Positions 1-8,431 are shown, numbered from the stretch's first letter. The stretch: 64,000 nucleotides of DNA from Oscillospiraceae bacterium (GCA_017479425.1 JAFVCD010000004.1:40454-104453); one strand, 5' to 3'. The notes: generated from the letters alone by a model not told the origin. A program made the numbers and translations.

Positions 1-643
1 TATACTTTTTGCACACAACCTCGGGCTTTCCGCGATACTTTGCTCCGACGGTCATTTTGCCGCCGGACATAATTATCTTCGGCTTAATGCCGAGCGCCGA
101 GGATGCGAGCGCGCTCACGGCGCTGCACCGCCCGCCGCGGTAGAGATATTTCAGCGTATCGACAACGAAGCTGACTCTCACCTTCGGGATGAGCTTCTCG
201 ATCTCAAGCCATATCTCGGCGGCGCTCATATTACCCTCTTTTGCCATTTCAGCCGCCTTGATAATGAGTATGCCGATTCCGTTTCCGAGCGAGCGCGAGT
301 CGACGACGAAGGTGTGGTCAGACCAGTCGAGGTTCGCCGCCGCGATCCTGAAGGAGTTGCAGGAGGAGCTTATCTCGGTGGAAATACCGAAGAAAAGCAC
401 GTCGTCGCCGGCATCAACCGCGTCCTTGAGCGCGTCCTCAGCGTCACCGGGCGAGAATGCCGCAGTGGTCGGGGTACTCTTGTGCTCGTCAGACCAGGCG
501 TACATGCTCTCGATGTCGAAATCAAGCCCGTCGGGTCTCGAATCGTCGCCCATTCTGACATACAGCGGAACGATCCTGACGTTATACTTTTCCAGAAGCT
601 CTCTTGTAAGGTCATTCGTGCTGTCTGCGTAAATTCTAATCAT
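1..643 (-). CDS. DegV family fatty-acid-binding protein (partial, cut by window edge)
   Basis: The gene starts at the ATG at 643 and runs off the left edge after about 214 codons. The product begins MIRIYADSTNDL and is closely similar along its length to the next DegV protein, sharing blocks such as FFGISTE, DWSDHTFVVDSR and GGRCSAVSALA. DegV/FakB proteins bind a fatty acid and present it to the kinase FakA for phospholipid synthesis; no fakA is visible here. The start overlaps the stop of the upstream paralog by 8 bases (636-643), so the two are probably co-translated. The family assignment is firm. The bound lipid cannot be told from sequence. Confidence 0.88.
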   Translation of the reverse strand, partial: MIRIYADSTNDLTRELLEKYNVRIVPLYVRMGDDSRPDGLDFDIESMYAWSDEHKSTPTTAAFSPGDAEDALKDAVDAGDDVLFFGISTEISSSCNSFRIAAANLDWSDHTFVVDSRSLGNGIGILIIKAAEMAKEGNMSAAEIWLEIEKLIPKVRVSFVVDTLKYLYRGGRCSAVSALASSALGIKPKIIMSGGKMTVGAKYRGKPEVVCKKY

Positions 644-1490
644 TTTCGATGAATAGCACTCCTAATGTGCCGGGTCCGCAGTGGCTTGAGATAACGCCGC
701 CTGCATGGGTTTCAATTATACTATCGAATTTCTTGTAGCCTTGAAGGGACTTTCTGACCTTTTCAACGATTTCCGGCTGAACGCCGGAGTGGGTTATGAA
801 CACCGCGTCCGGGTCCGCCCTTTTGAGCTGCGGAGCGAGGTCAGCAACGTACTTCTCGATCACCTTGTCGATCCTGCCGCGGTACTTATGTCCGACGCCC
901 ATTTTACCGTTCTCGACGACGATCTTCGGCTTTATGCCCAGCGCCGAGGCCGCGAGCGCGCTCACCGCGCTGCATCTTCCGCCGCGCCAGAGGTAGAGAA
1001 GCGTATCTACGACAAAAGAGGCGCGCACCCTCGGAATGAGGCTCTGCATCTCAAGCCAGATCTCAGCCGCGGTCTTATCCCCTTTCTCAACGCTCTTCGC
1101 CGCCTTGAGAATAAGCAGCGCTATTCCGCTCGAGAGATTGCGGGAATCGACCACAAAGGTGTGGTCAGACCAGTCGAGGTTTTCCGCCGCTATCTTGAAG
1201 GAGGAGCAGGAGGCGCTCATCTCCGTGGAAATGCCGAAGAAAAGAATATCGTCGCCGGCTTCCTTCGCCTCAAGGATCGCGTCCTCCGCGTCAGCCGGGG
1301 AAAAAGCGCTCGTCTGCGGGGTGGTTTTCATTTTATCCGCCCAGGCGTACATCGCCTCTATGTCGAGGTCTGCGCCGTCCTTTACCGTCGTTTCGCCCAT
1401 TCTCACATAGAGCGGAACGATGCGGATATTATGCTTTTCAATCAGTTCAGGTCCAAGATCGTTCGTGCTGTCAGCGTGGATCCGGATCAT
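636..1490 (-). CDS. DegV family fatty-acid-binding protein
   Basis: A 284-residue DegV protein, normal length for the family. I chose the ATG at 1490 because the paralog downstream begins with the same MIRI-ADSTND sequence, and because a Shine-Dalgarno run (AGGGAAGG) lies about 8-10 bases upstream; a longer frame extends 42 bases further but would cover this site. The DegV core shows the ADSTND strand at the N-terminus, FFGISTEMSASC near residue 85, and YLWRGGRCSAVSA near residue 160. The known role is fatty-acid binding and delivery to FakA. Its stop overlaps the start of the next DegV gene, giving a tandem duplicated pair of one transcription unit. Confidence 0.9.
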   Translation of the reverse strand: MIRIHADSTNDLGPELIEKHNIRIVPLYVRMGETTVKDGADLDIEAMYAWADKMKTTPQTSAFSPADAEDAILEAKEAGDDILFFGISTEMSASCSSFKIAAENLDWSDHTFVVDSRNLSSGIALLILKAAKSVEKGDKTAAEIWLEMQSLIPRVRASFVVDTLLYLWRGGRCSAVSALAASALGIKPKIVVENGKMGVGHKYRGRIDKVIEKYVADLAPQLKRADPDAVFITHSGVQPEIVEKVRKSLQGYKKFDSIIETHAGGVISSHCGPGTLGVLFIEND

Positions 1491-1551
1491 ACTACCAATC
1501 CTTCCCTGTGCTATAAAATCGCAACAGTACAATTATACAGCATCAGAATAT

Positions 1552-1586
1552 AAAAATCCACACATTTTTTAAAAAAACGTGTGGAT
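1552..1586 (-). terminator. Intrinsic terminator after scfB
   Basis: Arms at 1579-1586 and 1556-1563 (ATCCACAC / GTGTGGAT) enclose a partly self-complementary A/T loop. On the minus strand the hairpin is followed by TTTT. It sits 8 bases after the scfB stop and separates that unit from the DegV pair. Confidence 0.75.
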
Positions 1587-1593
1587 TTCTCTT

Positions 1594-2961
1594 TTATTCT
1601 TCGCTCGCTGGCATATTTTCGGCAACCTGCATCATAATCGCGCACTCCATGCGCTTTTTGAATAGCCTGCAGCCGTATTCATAGACCCCGCGGATGTCGC
1701 CGGTAGCGTGGTAGGCGTTCGCCGCACAGCCTCCTGAGCAGTAGAGCTTTGCCCAGCAGTTCTCGCAGTCGGGGCGGGCGTAGACATTCGTCAGCTTGAA
1801 CTCGTCACGTAGCTCGGTATTCGTAACGCCCTGCCAGATATCGCCCATCTTGTACTTCTCATCGCCTACAAACTGGTGGCACGGGTAGAGATCGCCCCAC
1901 GGCGTTACCGCAAGGTACTCTGTTCCGCTGCCGCAGCCGGAGATGCGCTTGTAGATGCACGGGCCGTGGCTCAGATCGATCATGTAGTGATAGAAGGTTA
2001 TGGGCTTGCCGTCCTTTTTGCGGCGGAGCATATCCTTAGCAAGTATCTCATACTGCTCGCAGAGCTTCGGAAAATCCTCCTCGGTGAGCGCCACGGGATC
2101 GTCCGGCGCGGTCACCACCGGCTCCATCGAGAGCTCGGTAAAGCCGAGGTCTGCAAGGTGGAAAAGATCCTCCGTAAAGTCGGTATTGAGGTGGGTATAG
2201 GTGCCTCGGACGTAGTAGCTTCTGTCGCCGCGCGCCGCCGCAAACTTCTGAAACTTCGGGATTATATTGTCATAGCTTCCCTTGCCTGCGTAGTCGACGC
2301 GGAAGCGGTCGTGAACCTCTCTCCTGCCGTCGATGCTCATTACTACGTTACTCATCTCGCGGTTAGCAAAGTCGATAACCTCATCGTCGACAAGAACCCC
2401 GTTCGTGGTAAGCGTAAAGCGGAAGTTCTTGTTCTTCTCCTTCTCGATGCTGCGGGCGTAGGCGACAAGGTCCTTTACGACCTGCCAGTTCATAAGCGGC
2501 TCGCCGCCGAAGAAGTCTACCTCGAGATTGCGGCGCTTTCCGGAGTTTTCAACGAGGAAGTCGAGCGCGCGCTTGCCGACCTCGAAGCTCATTATCGCCC
2601 GCTCGCCGTTATACTTGCCCTGCGAGGCAAAGCAGTAGGAGCAATTCAGATTGCAGGTGTGGGCGACATGCAGGCAGAGCGCCTTTATGACGTTTGAGCG
2701 CTTCTTGAAGTCGAATGAAATGGGCTTGAATCTGTCCTCGGTAAAGAGCTTTCCCGCCGCTTTAAGCTCCTCGACGTCTTCAATGCAGTCGCGCACCTCG
2801 CTCTCGGGGTATTTATCCGCGAGCTTTTTTACTATCTCCTCCGGCGTGTTCTCCTCATAGAGGCCGATGACCTCGTAGCCGAGGTCGTCCACAACGTGAA
2901 CAGAGCCGGAGAACACGTCGAGGACTATATTATAGCCGTTAAGCTTGTACTGATGTATCAT
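1594..2961 (-). CDS. scfB: SCIFF peptide maturase, radical SAM/SPASM thioether-forming enzyme
   Basis: A 455-residue radical SAM protein that installs Cys-to-Thr thioether links in the six-cysteine SCIFF peptide. Residues 1-90 look like the precursor-recognition (RRE-like) region. The 4Fe-4S motif CNLNCSYC holds C103, C107 and C110. A FFGGEPLMN motif follows near residue 150. The C-terminal SPASM/twitch part, from about 340, has many cysteines (GPCIY, SGCGSG, YPCHQF, DCENCWAKLYCSGGC, YGCRLF) for auxiliary clusters. The 46-residue precursor scfA lies directly upstream with a terminator hairpin between. The start at 2961 has a GAGGTAATCCT site. Identity is firm because length, motif layout and the adjacent cysteine-rich peptide all fit. 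Confidence 0.95.
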   Translation of the reverse strand: MIHQYKLNGYNIVLDVFSGSVHVVDDLGYEVIGLYEENTPEEIVKKLADKYPESEVRDCIEDVEELKAAGKLFTEDRFKPISFDFKKRSNVIKALCLHVAHTCNLNCSYCFASQGKYNGERAIMSFEVGKRALDFLVENSGKRRNLEVDFFGGEPLMNWQVVKDLVAYARSIEKEKNKNFRFTLTTNGVLVDDEVIDFANREMSNVVMSIDGRREVHDRFRVDYAGKGSYDNIIPKFQKFAAARGDRSYYVRGTYTHLNTDFTEDLFHLADLGFTELSMEPVVTAPDDPVALTEEDFPKLCEQYEILAKDMLRRKKDGKPITFYHYMIDLSHGPCIYKRISGCGSGTEYLAVTPWGDLYPCHQFVGDEKYKMGDIWQGVTNTELRDEFKLTNVYARPDCENCWAKLYCSGGCAANAYHATGDIRGVYEYGCRLFKKRMECAIMMQVAENMPASEE

Positions 2962-2972
2962 AGGATTACCTC

Positions 2973-3007
2973 AAAAAAATATAAGGCGGAGGCAAGCCCC
3001 GCCTTAT
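2973..3007 (-). terminator. Terminator/attenuator between scfA and scfB
   Basis: Arms 2999-3007 and 2981-2989 (ATAAGGCGG / CCGCCTTAT), with an inner GGC/GCC pairing, are followed on the minus strand by ATTTTTTT, a textbook intrinsic terminator. It lies inside the 64-base gap between precursor and maturase and ends just before the scfB ribosome-binding site. It should make scfA mRNA more abundant than scfB mRNA. Confidence 0.85.
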
Positions 3008-3025
3008 AGGGAATGTAGAGAGAAA

Positions 3026-3166
3026 TTACTCAGCGGTGTTCTCGCACTTCTGGTTGGCAACGCCGCAGGAAGTCTTGCAAGCGGACTGGCAGGAGGTCTG
3101 GCACTCGCCGCAGCCACCGTTAGCCTCGTTCATCTCGCGGGTATCAAGAGTGATGATATGCTTCAT
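3026..3166 (-). CDS. scfA: SCIFF (six cysteines in forty-five residues) RiPP precursor peptide
   Basis: A 46-residue peptide starting MKHIITLDTREMNEANGG. It has exactly six cysteines at positions 19, 22, 26, 30, 34 and 41, spaced C-x2-C-x3-C-x3-C-x3-C-x6-C, with Ser/Thr between them (T24, S25, S28, T32, S33) as thioether acceptors. The N-terminal KHI-TLDT leader is typical of SCIFF precursors. Start ATG at 3166 has a strong AAAGGAG site. A consensus promoter and a downstream terminator make it almost a single-gene unit. SCIFF is a ranthipeptide precursor conserved in Clostridia; its physiological role is not settled. No dedicated exporter or peptidase gene is adjacent. Confidence 0.95.
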   Translation of the reverse strand: MKHIITLDTREMNEANGGCGECQTSCQSACKTSCGVANQKCENTAE

Positions 3167-3198
3167 TATTGTGTTCTCCTTTCCCAAAAGTTCAAGTT

Positions 3199-3227
3199 AT
3201 TTTACAATATAATTTTCGTTCTGTCAA
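3199..3227 (-). promoter_or_regulatory. Promoter of scfA
   Basis: On the minus strand TTGACA (3222-3227), a 17-base spacer, and TAAAAT (3199-3204). The -35 box overlaps the stop codon of the upstream M23 gene. The match is near consensus and fits strong independent expression of the small precursor. Confidence 0.8.
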
Positions 3228-4426
3228 GCATCGGGCGCATATTCGAGATTTGAATAGAATTTCGCCGGGTCTATGCGCGTTCCGTTGTCCCAAATCTCAA
3301 AATGCAGATGCGGGCCGTTTGAAAGTCCGGTCGAGCCGACCCAGCCGATGAGATCGCCCTTTGTGACCTTGTCGCCCGACTTGACGTTGCGGCTCTGCAT
3401 ATGCGCGTAGAGCGTCGTGTAGCCGTTGCCGTGGTTGATGACTACGTAGTTGCCGTAGGTATCGCTCTTGGCGCTCGTCACTACCGTGCCGGTGTCTGCG
3501 GCGTAGATCTCAGCGCCGTAGCCCTGACCGCCGATATCGATGCCGGAGTGGTATTTCGACGTGCCGAGAACGGGGTGGATTCGCCAGCCGAATTTGCTCG
3601 TTATGCGTCCCTTGTACTGCGCCGGCCACATAAACACGCCGGTGCCCTTGACCATCTCGAGCTTTTTGAGCTCCTCCTCCATCTCGATGATGTCTTTGTA
3701 GATCTGCTCGCGCTCGCGCTGCTGGGATTCGTAGTACTCTGTAAACTCCTCGATATTCTTCTGAAGCTCGGCGATAAGCGCCTCCGCTTCCTTCTCCTGG
3801 ACAGCAAGCTCCGCCTTGGCGGTCTCAAGCTCCGCCTTGACCTCGGCTGCCTCTCCCCTTGTGGATACTATCTCAGCCTTCGCCTCGAGAGTTTTGTTCT
3901 CCGCCTCAACAAGGGCGTCGTATATGCCCTGATCGCGGCGCATTATCTCGTTAACCGCGTCGATTCGGAAGAGCATATCGGCAAAATCCGTCGCACCGAA
4001 TACGATCTGGAGATAGGAAACGACTCCGTTCTCCTCCATCGCTCGGATACGGGTCTTGTAAATCTCGCGCTGTACGTTCTCCCGGCGCTGGTATTCCCGC
4101 GCCTCGGCGGTTTTTTCGTCGATCATGGCGTCGAGGATCGCGATGCGCTCGTTTATGTTATCGATTTCCTGAAGCTTTAGGTCGATCTGCTCGTCAAGCA
4201 GCTCCTTGCGCTTTGACGCCTCAAGCTGCTCAAATTCGAGGCTGTTTATCTTGCTTTTTGTCTCCTGCATCTGCTGCTTGAGGTCAGCCTGCTTCTGCTT
4301 GAGCTCGTTAAGCTGCTCCCTTGTCGGCGCCGCCGAGGCGGAATAGCTCAGAAGCGACGCAAGCACGCCGAAGACCATCAGCACAGCGAGGATTATCGCT
4401 ATTATTCTCACAAGTTTCCGATTCAT
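3224..4426 (-). CDS. Exported coiled-coil M23 peptidase (EnvC-like), paralog 2
   Basis: A 400-residue protein. I start it at the ATG at 4426 (MNRKLVRII), whose ATGA overlaps the stop of the preceding paralog; a longer frame has no support. An N-terminal hydrophobic signal/anchor (about residues 5-30) ends in SASAAP. Residues 35-270 are a long coiled coil rich in E, K and Q. A LytM/M23 domain lies at about 285-390, with the zinc and catalytic motifs HSGIDIG, LYAHMQ and GPHLHFEIW intact, so it should be an active peptidoglycan endopeptidase. Position after ftsEX suggests that the ABC-like complex FtsEX controls it through the coiled coil, as for EnvC and PcsB-type partners. Confidence 0.9.
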   Translation of the reverse strand: MNRKLVRIIAIILAVLMVFGVLASLLSYSASAAPTREQLNELKQKQADLKQQMQETKSKINSLEFEQLEASKRKELLDEQIDLKLQEIDNINERIAILDAMIDEKTAEAREYQRRENVQREIYKTRIRAMEENGVVSYLQIVFGATDFADMLFRIDAVNEIMRRDQGIYDALVEAENKTLEAKAEIVSTRGEAAEVKAELETAKAELAVQEKEAEALIAELQKNIEEFTEYYESQQREREQIYKDIIEMEEELKKLEMVKGTGVFMWPAQYKGRITSKFGWRIHPVLGTSKYHSGIDIGGQGYGAEIYAADTGTVVTSAKSDTYGNYVVINHGNGYTTLYAHMQSRNVKSGDKVTKGDLIGWVGSTGLSNGPHLHFEIWDNGTRIDPAKFYSNLEYAPDA

Positions 4427-5649
4427 TTCGAGAGCTTCACCCCCGGCGCAGCGACGAGGTTGGAGAAATACTGGCTCGGGTCGACCTTTACGCCGTTTTT
4501 CCATATCTCGAAGTGCAGATGCGGGCCGCTTGAAACGCCCGTAGAACCGGTATAGCCTATGAGATCGCCCTTTGTGACCTTATCGCCGACCTTGACCGAT
4601 CGGCTCTGCATATGGGCGTAGAGCGTGGTATAGCCGTTGCCGTGGCTTATTACGACGTAATTTCCGTAGCTTGAGGATTTCTGACTGACCGTTACGGTGC
4701 CGGAGTCCGCCGCCCAGATCTTCGAGCCGTAGTAAACTCTGCCGACGTCGAGTCCCGGGTGATTCGTGCTGGCGCCCGTGATACCCGTATTGCGAGCGCC
4801 GAAGCCGCTTGTTATGTAGTTGGAGCTGACAGGCCACTTGAATGTGCCTGTGCCCTTGACTGTTGCGGAGGTTGACGCCGCCTGCTCCTTTTTGAGCTTT
4901 GCCTCAAGCTCGAGGACTTCCTTATAGGCCGCCTCGCGATCCTTCATCATCTCGTCGTAGATCTTCTGAGCCTCGTTTATATCGCTCATGATCTGTGCAA
5001 TGAGCTCCTCGGCCTCTCTCTGCTGCTCCTCAAGCTCAGCCTGCGCGATTTTAAGCTCCTCTCGGCTCGCTTCGCACTCAACAACAGCTTCCTCAACGGA
5101 TTTTTTCTTGGCCTCAGTCTTTTCCTCCGCTGCCACAAGCTTATCGTAGACGCCCTGATCGTACTGCATAATGGCGTTCACCGCGTCGATACGGAAGAGC
5201 ATATCGGAAAAGCTTGACGCGCCGAAGATTATGCCGTAATAGCTCGTTGAGCCGTTCTCCTCCATGGCGCGCACACGGGTTTTGTAGACCTCGCGGGTGA
5301 TCTCCTCCTGGCGCTGGAGCTCATCAAGCTCGGCCTCGCGCTCCGCGATAAGCTCGCCGTAGACGTCGATCTGAATGCCGATGACCTCGATCTCGCGCGC
5401 CTTCAGCTCGATCTGATCGTCAATGGCGTTTTTCTTTGCAAGCGCGTCCTTCTTGTCGCTGCCGAGGGCGTTTATTTTGCTCTGTACCTCTGCCATCTCG
5501 GATTTTATCTGAGCGTGGTTCTTCTTTGCCTCCTCCAGCTTCTGCTTCGTCGTCGCCGCCGAGGCGGTCGGAACCGAGAGCTGCAGAAATGCCGGAATTG
5601 CTAACAACAGCGCCAGAACGAGCGCTGTTATGCGGGTTTTTCTGCGCAT
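4423..5649 (-). CDS. Exported coiled-coil M23 peptidase (EnvC-like), paralog 1
   Basis: A 408-residue protein with a signal peptide (MRRKTRITAL..., cleavage near ASA at 30-32), a coiled coil at about 33-270 and an M23 domain at about 290-400. Metal-site motifs NHPGLDVG, LYAHMQ and GPHLHFEIW are present. It is a clear paralog of the next gene, sharing blocks such as RAMEENG and LFRIDAVN. It starts 4 bases after the ftsX stop, with GAAGG as ribosome-binding site. Likely role: cell-wall hydrolysis during division or elongation under FtsEX control. The stop overlaps the start of the second paralog as ATGA. Confidence 0.92.
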   Translation of the reverse strand: MRRKTRITALVLALLLAIPAFLQLSVPTASAATTKQKLEEAKKNHAQIKSEMAEVQSKINALGSDKKDALAKKNAIDDQIELKAREIEVIGIQIDVYGELIAEREAELDELQRQEEITREVYKTRVRAMEENGSTSYYGIIFGASSFSDMLFRIDAVNAIMQYDQGVYDKLVAAEEKTEAKKKSVEEAVVECEASREELKIAQAELEEQQREAEELIAQIMSDINEAQKIYDEMMKDREAAYKEVLELEAKLKKEQAASTSATVKGTGTFKWPVSSNYITSGFGARNTGITGASTNHPGLDVGRVYYGSKIWAADSGTVTVSQKSSSYGNYVVISHGNGYTTLYAHMQSRSVKVGDKVTKGDLIGYTGSTGVSSGPHLHFEIWKNGVKVDPSQYFSNLVAAPGVKLSK

Positions 5650-5653
5650 TTTC

Positions 5654-6541
5654 TTATACCTTCAGATAGTTGCGGATCGCAATAAGCGAGCCGATTACTC
5701 CGACCACAAAGCCGACCGCGACGAAAACGATGAGCATCGGCACGGCGATCTGCGAAAACGGAATAAAGGTGATGAAGGAAAAGCCGGTGTTGCCGATTAG
5801 CTTTTCCGTTACAATTCTGTAAATGCCGTATTGCAGTATGTACGCGCTCAGCGAGCCAAACGCCGCGAGCACAAGTCCCTCGACCACGAAGGGCCAGCGG
5901 ATGAAGCTCGAGGTCGCGCCGACCATCTTCATTATTGCGATCTCCTCGCGCCGCTCAAAGGTCGTGAGCTTAATTGTGTTCGACATGATGAACAGCGAGA
6001 TCACAAGCAGTATCACAACAAGGGAAACGGAAACCGTCGTCACGATGTTGCGTATCCTCACAAAGCCCTCGCTGATCTCGAGGTGGGCGTTGATCTTCGC
6101 GATACCGCGCACCGAGAGAAGATCGGTCTGGGTCTTTGCCATAAGCGAAATATCATCGAGCTTTATTATGTATCTGTGGCGGAACACCGTTGCGTCGACG
6201 CCGTCGAAGAGCGAGGTGTTCTCATACTGCTTCACAAAGGACTCCATAGCCTCCTCGCGGGAAACAAACTGCGCCGAGGCGACGTTGGGAACCTGCTCGA
6301 TGCGGCTCTCAAGCGCCCTCGCGTCAACGTCGGAGAGGCTCTCGTCAATGTAGGCGAGTATCTCGTTTTCGGATTCCATGCGGTAGATTATCGTATCAAC
6401 ATTAAGGCTCAGGAGGCTGAACGAGCCCATGATTATGAGGCACGCCACGATGATGCACACCGAGGCGAAGCTCATAAAGCCGTGATTGAATACGCTCACC
6501 ATTCCCTCTTTGAGGTAATATCCAATTCTGTTACTCGTCAT
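5654..6541 (-). CDS. ftsX: Cell-division protein FtsX (ABC-type membrane subunit)
   Basis: A 295-residue integral membrane protein starting MTSNRIGYYLKEG, the usual FtsX N-terminus. I use the ATG at 6541, which overlaps the ftsE stop by 11 bases; a longer frame has no ribosome-binding site. There is one membrane segment near residues 22-45, an extracellular domain to about 165, and three further segments in the C-terminal half containing the FERREEIAIMKMVGAT motif of the FtsX/MacB permease fold. With FtsE it forms a complex that does not transport but switches on peptidoglycan hydrolases, here presumably the two M23 proteins next door. Confidence 0.94.
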   Translation of the reverse strand: MTSNRIGYYLKEGMVSVFNHGFMSFASVCIIVACLIIMGSFSLLSLNVDTIIYRMESENEILAYIDESLSDVDARALESRIEQVPNVASAQFVSREEAMESFVKQYENTSLFDGVDATVFRHRYIIKLDDISLMAKTQTDLLSVRGIAKINAHLEISEGFVRIRNIVTTVSVSLVVILLVISLFIMSNTIKLTTFERREEIAIMKMVGATSSFIRWPFVVEGLVLAAFGSLSAYILQYGIYRIVTEKLIGNTGFSFITFIPFSQIAVPMLIVFVAVGFVVGVIGSLIAIRNYLKV

Positions 6542-7217
6542 AGCTGTAGTACCTGTCCATTCTGTCGCTGACGACTCTTCCCGCGTCAATAGCTATAACG
6601 CGCTTGTTGAAGTTGTTTACAAGCTCCTTCTCGTGGGTGACGACAAGCACGGTTGTGCCGAGCTCGTTTATCTTCTCAAGGAGCATCATGATCTCAAGGC
6701 TTCTCGCGGGGTCGAGGTTTCCCGTCGGCTCGTCCGCAATAACGACGCGCGGGTTGTTGACGAGCGCTCTCGCAATTGCGACTCTCTGCTGCTCGCCGCC
6801 CGACAGCTCGTCCGGTCTGCGCATCATACGCTTGTCAAGGCCCACAAGCTCGAGAACATAGGGCACCCTGCGGCGTATCTCCTTATTTGAGGCGCCGACG
6901 ACGCGCATTGCAAACGCCACGTTTTCATATACGGTCTTCCCCTCCATGAGCCGGAAGTCCTGAAAAACCACACCGAGCGTGCGGCGCATATACGGCATCT
7001 TTGAAAACTTTATTGAGCCCATATCATAGCCGTTTACGTTGACCTCGCCGTCCATAGGTGCGATTTCGCCGGTAATGAGCTTGATAATAGTGGTCTTGCC
7101 GCTGCCGGAGGGTCCGACAAGGAACACGAACTCCCCGTCCTGTATCTCAAAGGATACGCCCTTCAGCGCTTTCGTGCCGTTCTCATACGTTTTAAAGACG
7201 TCTGTAAATCTAACCAT
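6531..7217 (-). CDS. ftsE: Cell-division ATP-binding protein FtsE
   Basis: A 228-residue ABC ATPase with Walker A GPSGSGKTT near residue 35, Q-loop, signature LSGGEQQR near 140, Walker B VVIADEPTGNLD and the switch His in VVTHE. Length and the order ftsE-ftsX identify it rather than a transport ATPase. It starts 4 bases after the stop of the CdaR-like regulator gene, so all five genes read as one operon from the promoter at 8367-8395. It acts on the cytoplasmic face of the membrane with FtsX. Confidence 0.94.
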   Translation of the reverse strand: MVRFTDVFKTYENGTKALKGVSFEIQDGEFVFLVGPSGSGKTTIIKLITGEIAPMDGEVNVNGYDMGSIKFSKMPYMRRTLGVVFQDFRLMEGKTVYENVAFAMRVVGASNKEIRRRVPYVLELVGLDKRMMRRPDELSGGEQQRVAIARALVNNPRVVIADEPTGNLDPARSLEIMMLLEKINELGTTVLVVTHEKELVNNFNKRVIAIDAGRVVSDRMDRYYSYDE

Positions 7218-7221
7218 TTTC

Positions 7222-8310
7222 TTAAGCTTTCTGTGAATTCAAGTATTTTTTGACCATAAGCGCCACCTTGAACACTATGGCCTGGTCGAACTCTCTGAGA
7301 TCGAGTCCCGTCATCTTCTTTATCTTGCCGAGACGATAAACGAGGGTATTGCGGTGAACGAAGAGCTTACGGCTCGTCTCAGAGATGTTGAGGTTATTGT
7401 CGAAGAACTCGGCAATGATGGAGAGAGTCTCCTCGTCGAGTGAATCGATGGGGTTCTTCTTGAATACCTCCTGCAGGAACATCTCGCACATTGTCGTCGG
7501 GAGCTGATAGATAAGGCGGCCGATGCCGAGGGATTCATAGCTTATGATGCTCTTCTCGGTGTCGAAAACCTTGCCAACCTCGATGGCGATCTGCGCCTCC
7601 TTATATCTCGCGGCGAGGTCGCGCAGGTGGAGCGCGACGGAGCCGATGCCGATGACGCACTTTATCTTGAGATCGTCGCCGATCGCCTTTTCTATTTCGC
7701 GGGCGACCTTAATGAGATCCTTCTCCTCACAGGCGTTGGCGTTGAGCTCTTTAATTACGCAGATATCGGACTCGTTGATGCTGATGACGAAATCGCGCTC
7801 TCTGTCCGGGAAGACGCGGCGCAGAGCGTCAACAGCGGCGATATCGGAGCGGCTGAGCTCGCGGATGTAGAACACTCCGCGCGCTGTTTCGGGAACGAAG
7901 TGCAGCTCTTTGGCGTGAACGTAGATATCGCCGGGCAGTATGTTCTCGGTGATGATATTCTTGACGAGCGCGGAGCGGTCATATTTTTCCTCATAGTAGT
8001 TCTTTGCGCTCTGAACGGCTACTGCCGCCATAACGGCATAGCTCTGTGCAAGTTCGTCGGTACCCTCAACAAAAACGGCATAGTCAAAGTGTGTATCGCT
8101 GCCGGAGAGCGGACGGAAGGTCTTGCCCGCAATGACGGCAAACTTCTCGCCCGCCATACCCTCGAGCACCTGGCCGTCGGCAATATGCGTGCCCATGATT
8201 GCAAGGTCGGTGGACGCAACTACGTTACCCTCGCTGTCAACGACACCGATCGGGCGCTGCGTGGCTTCCTTCATCTGAACAACCATACTCTGAAATATTC
8301 TGCTTGCCAT
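7222..8310 (-). CDS. CdaR-type transcriptional regulator (sugar-diacid recognition domain, PucR-like HTH)
   Basis: A 362-residue protein. The start at 8310 (MASRIFQSMV) has a perfect AGGAGG site 7 bases upstream; a longer frame would run back through the promoter. Residues 1-130 match a diacid-recognition/CdaR-like sensor, the middle is a GGDEF-like PucR region, and the C-terminal 60 residues form the PucR-type helix-turn-helix (LNISETSRKLFVHRNTLVYR). CdaR proteins usually activate glycerate or sugar-acid genes, but no such genes are near. Being first in the ftsEX unit it may be an autoregulator or simply co-transcribed. Ligand unknown. Confidence 0.82.
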   Translation of the reverse strand: MASRIFQSMVVQMKEATQRPIGVVDSEGNVVASTDLAIMGTHIADGQVLEGMAGEKFAVIAGKTFRPLSGSDTHFDYAVFVEGTDELAQSYAVMAAVAVQSAKNYYEEKYDRSALVKNIITENILPGDIYVHAKELHFVPETARGVFYIRELSRSDIAAVDALRRVFPDRERDFVISINESDICVIKELNANACEEKDLIKVAREIEKAIGDDLKIKCVIGIGSVALHLRDLAARYKEAQIAIEVGKVFDTEKSIISYESLGIGRLIYQLPTTMCEMFLQEVFKKNPIDSLDEETLSIIAEFFDNNLNISETSRKLFVHRNTLVYRLGKIKKMTGLDLREFDQAIVFKVALMVKKYLNSQKA

Positions 8311-8366
8311 GCTGAACCTCCTATTAAGTATATTTTCTCTTATAATTATCAAGTCTACCATTAAAC

Positions 8367-8395
8367 ATAATACATCATCAATTTGCATATTGCAA
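8367..8395 (-). promoter_or_regulatory. Promoter of the cdaR-ftsEX-M23 unit
   Basis: On the minus strand TTGCAA (8390-8395), 17-base spacer, TATTAT (8367-8372), about 55 bases before the regulator start. Confidence 0.75.
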
Positions 8396-8431
8396 CAACT
8401 TTTTATCATTTTGACGAAAAAAATATTTTAA

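Noticed and set aside
7222-8310. Glycerate or sugar-acid utilisation operon suggested by the CdaR-like regulator
   Set aside because: No kinase, dehydratase or transporter of that pathway lies in the region.
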